From contig SEDG01000142.1 in the NCBI GenBank assembly GCA_004295885.1, positions 1 to 6,914 on the forward strand: 6,914 nt of DNA, read 5' to 3'. Shown one piece after another: positions 5,918-6,914 of this stretch. Origin of the DNA: Pedobacter sp. Its GTDB lineage: Bacteria > Bacteroidota > Bacteroidia > Sphingobacteriales > Sphingobacteriaceae. The stretch's first letter is position 1; each line of letters starts with the position of its first letter. The notes under the pieces are model-generated. The model searched no databases, had not been told where the DNA came from, and saw nothing but the letters and a program-made list of their open reading frames with translations. The translations under genes were made by a program, and so were the position numbers.

Positions 5918-6175
5918 ATGGCTTTGCTTTTAACAATTTTATTCTTTGTATTTATAGCCCTTGTAATTTACAGAATATATGTTGATTGGCATTACATAAC
6001 CAAAAAACGCAAGTACAATAAATCTGCAGACGCATTAAGTTGGTATGTTGGTTTAACACCATTTAAGAGATTTTTGTTTTGGCCTTATCACAAAGTGATT
6101 ATAAAGAGGTATAACTATAAAATTTTAAAAGATGAAGAAACTGAAGATGAAATAAATGATCAAACCAAAGCTTAA
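5918..6175 (+). CDS. Small single-pass membrane protein
   Basis: An 85-aa protein of no recognised family. One strong helix spans residues ~2-20 (MALLLTILFFVFIALVIYRI); the positive residues that follow (KKRK at 29-32) suggest the rest lies in the cytoplasm. The middle holds aromatic residues (SWYVGLTPFKRFLFWPYHK, ~41-59), perhaps an interfacial helix, and the tail is acidic (DEETEDEIND). The motif W24-H25...R31.Y33..S36 recurs in the next gene. Its TAA is followed immediately by the next ATG. No clean promoter lies in the short space after the hairpin at 5875-5901, so it may depend on readthrough from upstream. Confidence 0.75.
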   Translation: MALLLTILFFVFIALVIYRIYVDWHYITKKRKYNKSADALSWYVGLTPFKRFLFWPYHKVIIKRYNYKILKDEETEDEINDQTKA

Positions 6176-6334
6176 ATGGAATTAAAAACCATAATCCTTA
6201 TTGCAAGTATTCCTTTATTGATAGCTTTACTAGTCTATAAGTATCGCGGTTGGCATGATTATATAAAAAATAGAAACTATAAAGGTAGTAAGCTGAAGAA
6301 ATATGCGGAGAAAAATAAAGGATCTAATGATTAA
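6176..6334 (+). CDS. 52-aa single-pass membrane protein, similar to its upstream neighbour
   Basis: The ATG abuts the previous stop (TAAATG) and the frame runs 52 codons to TAA at 6332-6334. A hydrophobic helix covers residues ~5-20 (TIILIASIPLLIALLV) and is followed by YKYRGWHDYIKNRNYKGS, a basic segment. Compared with the upstream protein, IALLVYKYR-GWH aligns with IALVIYRIYVDWH, and WHDYIKNRNYKGS shares W, H, K, R, Y and S positions with WHYITKKRKYNKS. This suggests an old tandem duplication in which this copy lacks the aromatic middle and acidic tail. Tight coupling and the similarity support it as a real gene despite its size. Its function is unknown. The last 11 bp overlap the convergent gene. 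Confidence 0.65.
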   Translation: MELKTIILIASIPLLIALLVYKYRGWHDYIKNRNYKGSKLKKYAEKNKGSND

Positions 6335-6899
6335 GATTTACGGCTAATGAGCCTTCAAATACCATTACGCATTCAACATTTTTACCATTTACCTTGGCTG
6401 GTGAAAACTCAAAGTCTTCAGGTTTTAATTTCTTTAAATTAACCTCTTCAACTTTGTTGTAGTTCACCGATTCTACAGGCGGTACATAATTTCGGGTCAA
6501 TAAAAACAAGCCAAAATATCCCATAATTTTTGCAGGGTAAATAACCTTATCTCCATCTTTTAAAGAATCTATATAATATGTAATACGCTTATCCGGCTTA
6601 TTGAATATTAAGGTCTTGGTGGTGTAATTGTATATTTGGTCTATAGAGTCTTTTTGGGTGTAACATATCCACCTTCCCACTCTTTCATCGTTTTTGTAAT
6701 TTCCTAAAACACCTGTTTTTTTTCTTCCATTAAATATGATGTACTCTCCGTTTAAGATTCCTTTCTTAGATATTAATTCTGTCTCATGAGTAGAAAAGCC
6801 TCTGTAGAAGGCATAATGTGTATGCGTTGAATCGCTCTTTTGTGCATTAACAATAAAGTAGGACGAGATAAACAGAAAAGTGAGGAGCGTCTTTTTCAT
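6324..6899 (-). CDS. Exported protein with YwqK/MORN-like repeats and TonB-C-like tail
   Basis: A 191-aa protein with a signal peptide (MKKTLLTFLFISSYFIVNAQ, residues 1-20). Residues ~45-100 carry short beta-repeats of the MORN/YwqK type: KKGILNGEYIIFNGRKKTG, then LGNYKNDERVGRWICYTQKD, then DQIYNYTTKTLIF. The C-terminal part VEEVNLKKLKPEDFEFSPAKVNGKNVECVMVFEG (starting near 150) resembles the last half of a TonB C-terminal domain, where 'W-x-F-x-P-A-x-x-x-G-x-x-V' precedes the final strand. Bacteroidota have many periplasmic proteins joining these two parts. They are often labelled YwqK-family antitoxin, but no toxin function is shown and no partner toxin is visible. The TAG stop (6324-6326) lies within the 3' end of the plus-strand 52-aa gene. 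Only 15 bp upstream of its start are in the window, so its promoter is not seen. Confidence 0.85.
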   Translation of the reverse strand: MKKTLLTFLFISSYFIVNAQKSDSTHTHYAFYRGFSTHETELISKKGILNGEYIIFNGRKKTGVLGNYKNDERVGRWICYTQKDSIDQIYNYTTKTLIFNKPDKRITYYIDSLKDGDKVIYPAKIMGYFGLFLLTRNYVPPVESVNYNKVEEVNLKKLKPEDFEFSPAKVNGKNVECVMVFEGSLAVNLNH

Positions 6900-6914
6900 T
6901 TTACAATAATAACG

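Noticed and set aside
6324..6899. Toxin-antitoxin module with the YwqK-like protein as antitoxin
   Set aside because: The protein has a signal peptide and no toxin-like partner; the convergent small membrane proteins are oriented away from any shared promoter.

Overview
The window looks like chromosomal DNA of a Bacteroidota bacterium, most likely a Pedobacter/Sphingobacteriaceae-type organism (inference). The DNA is AT-rich, start codons lack clear Shine-Dalgarno sequences, and two strong matches to the Bacteroidota -7 promoter element TAnnTTTG sit in front of genes. The proteins also fit: a large SusC-like/OMP_b-brl_3 TonB-dependent receptor with a carboxypeptidase-like N-terminal domain, exported proteins whose signal peptides end in AxAQ or TAQ, and a lipoprotein with the signal end ICSCKQ.

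The left half (1-4773) is all on the minus strand. An ABC-exporter-type operon runs leftwards from 4773: a LolD/MacB-like ATPase, a four-helix FtsX/MacB-like permease (ATGA overlap) and a small periplasmic DUF3299-like protein with a CxxC motif. It ends at a perfect 28-bp terminator palindrome (2408-2435). The next minus-strand gene has its own promoter and encodes a TonB-dependent receptor that runs off the left edge. An ATPase, LolE-like permease and DUF3299 protein together recall the Vibrio ZrgA-E zinc-uptake cluster. A role in metal or small-molecule traffic across the envelope, with the receptor as a possible outer-membrane partner, is therefore a reasonable but unproven guess.

The right half (5032-6334, plus strand) is a run of small envelope proteins without recognised families: a 153-aa lipoprotein; a secreted four-cysteine protein interrupted by an in-frame amber codon at 5682-5684; and two adjacent, distantly similar single-pass membrane proteins, the second only 52 aa. 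A convergent minus-strand gene (6324-6899) encodes an exported protein with YwqK/MORN-like repeats and a TonB-C-like tail, and it overlaps the 52-aa gene by 11 bp.

The observations most worth checking are the amber-interrupted cysteine protein, whose two halves carry the same Cx21C spacing on either side of the stop; three dyads sharing the 8-mer ATGTAAGT at the receptor gene and in the divergent intergenic region; and an interspersed-type palindrome embedded in frame in the permease. No tRNA, rRNA, CRISPR array, transposase or phage gene is visible.
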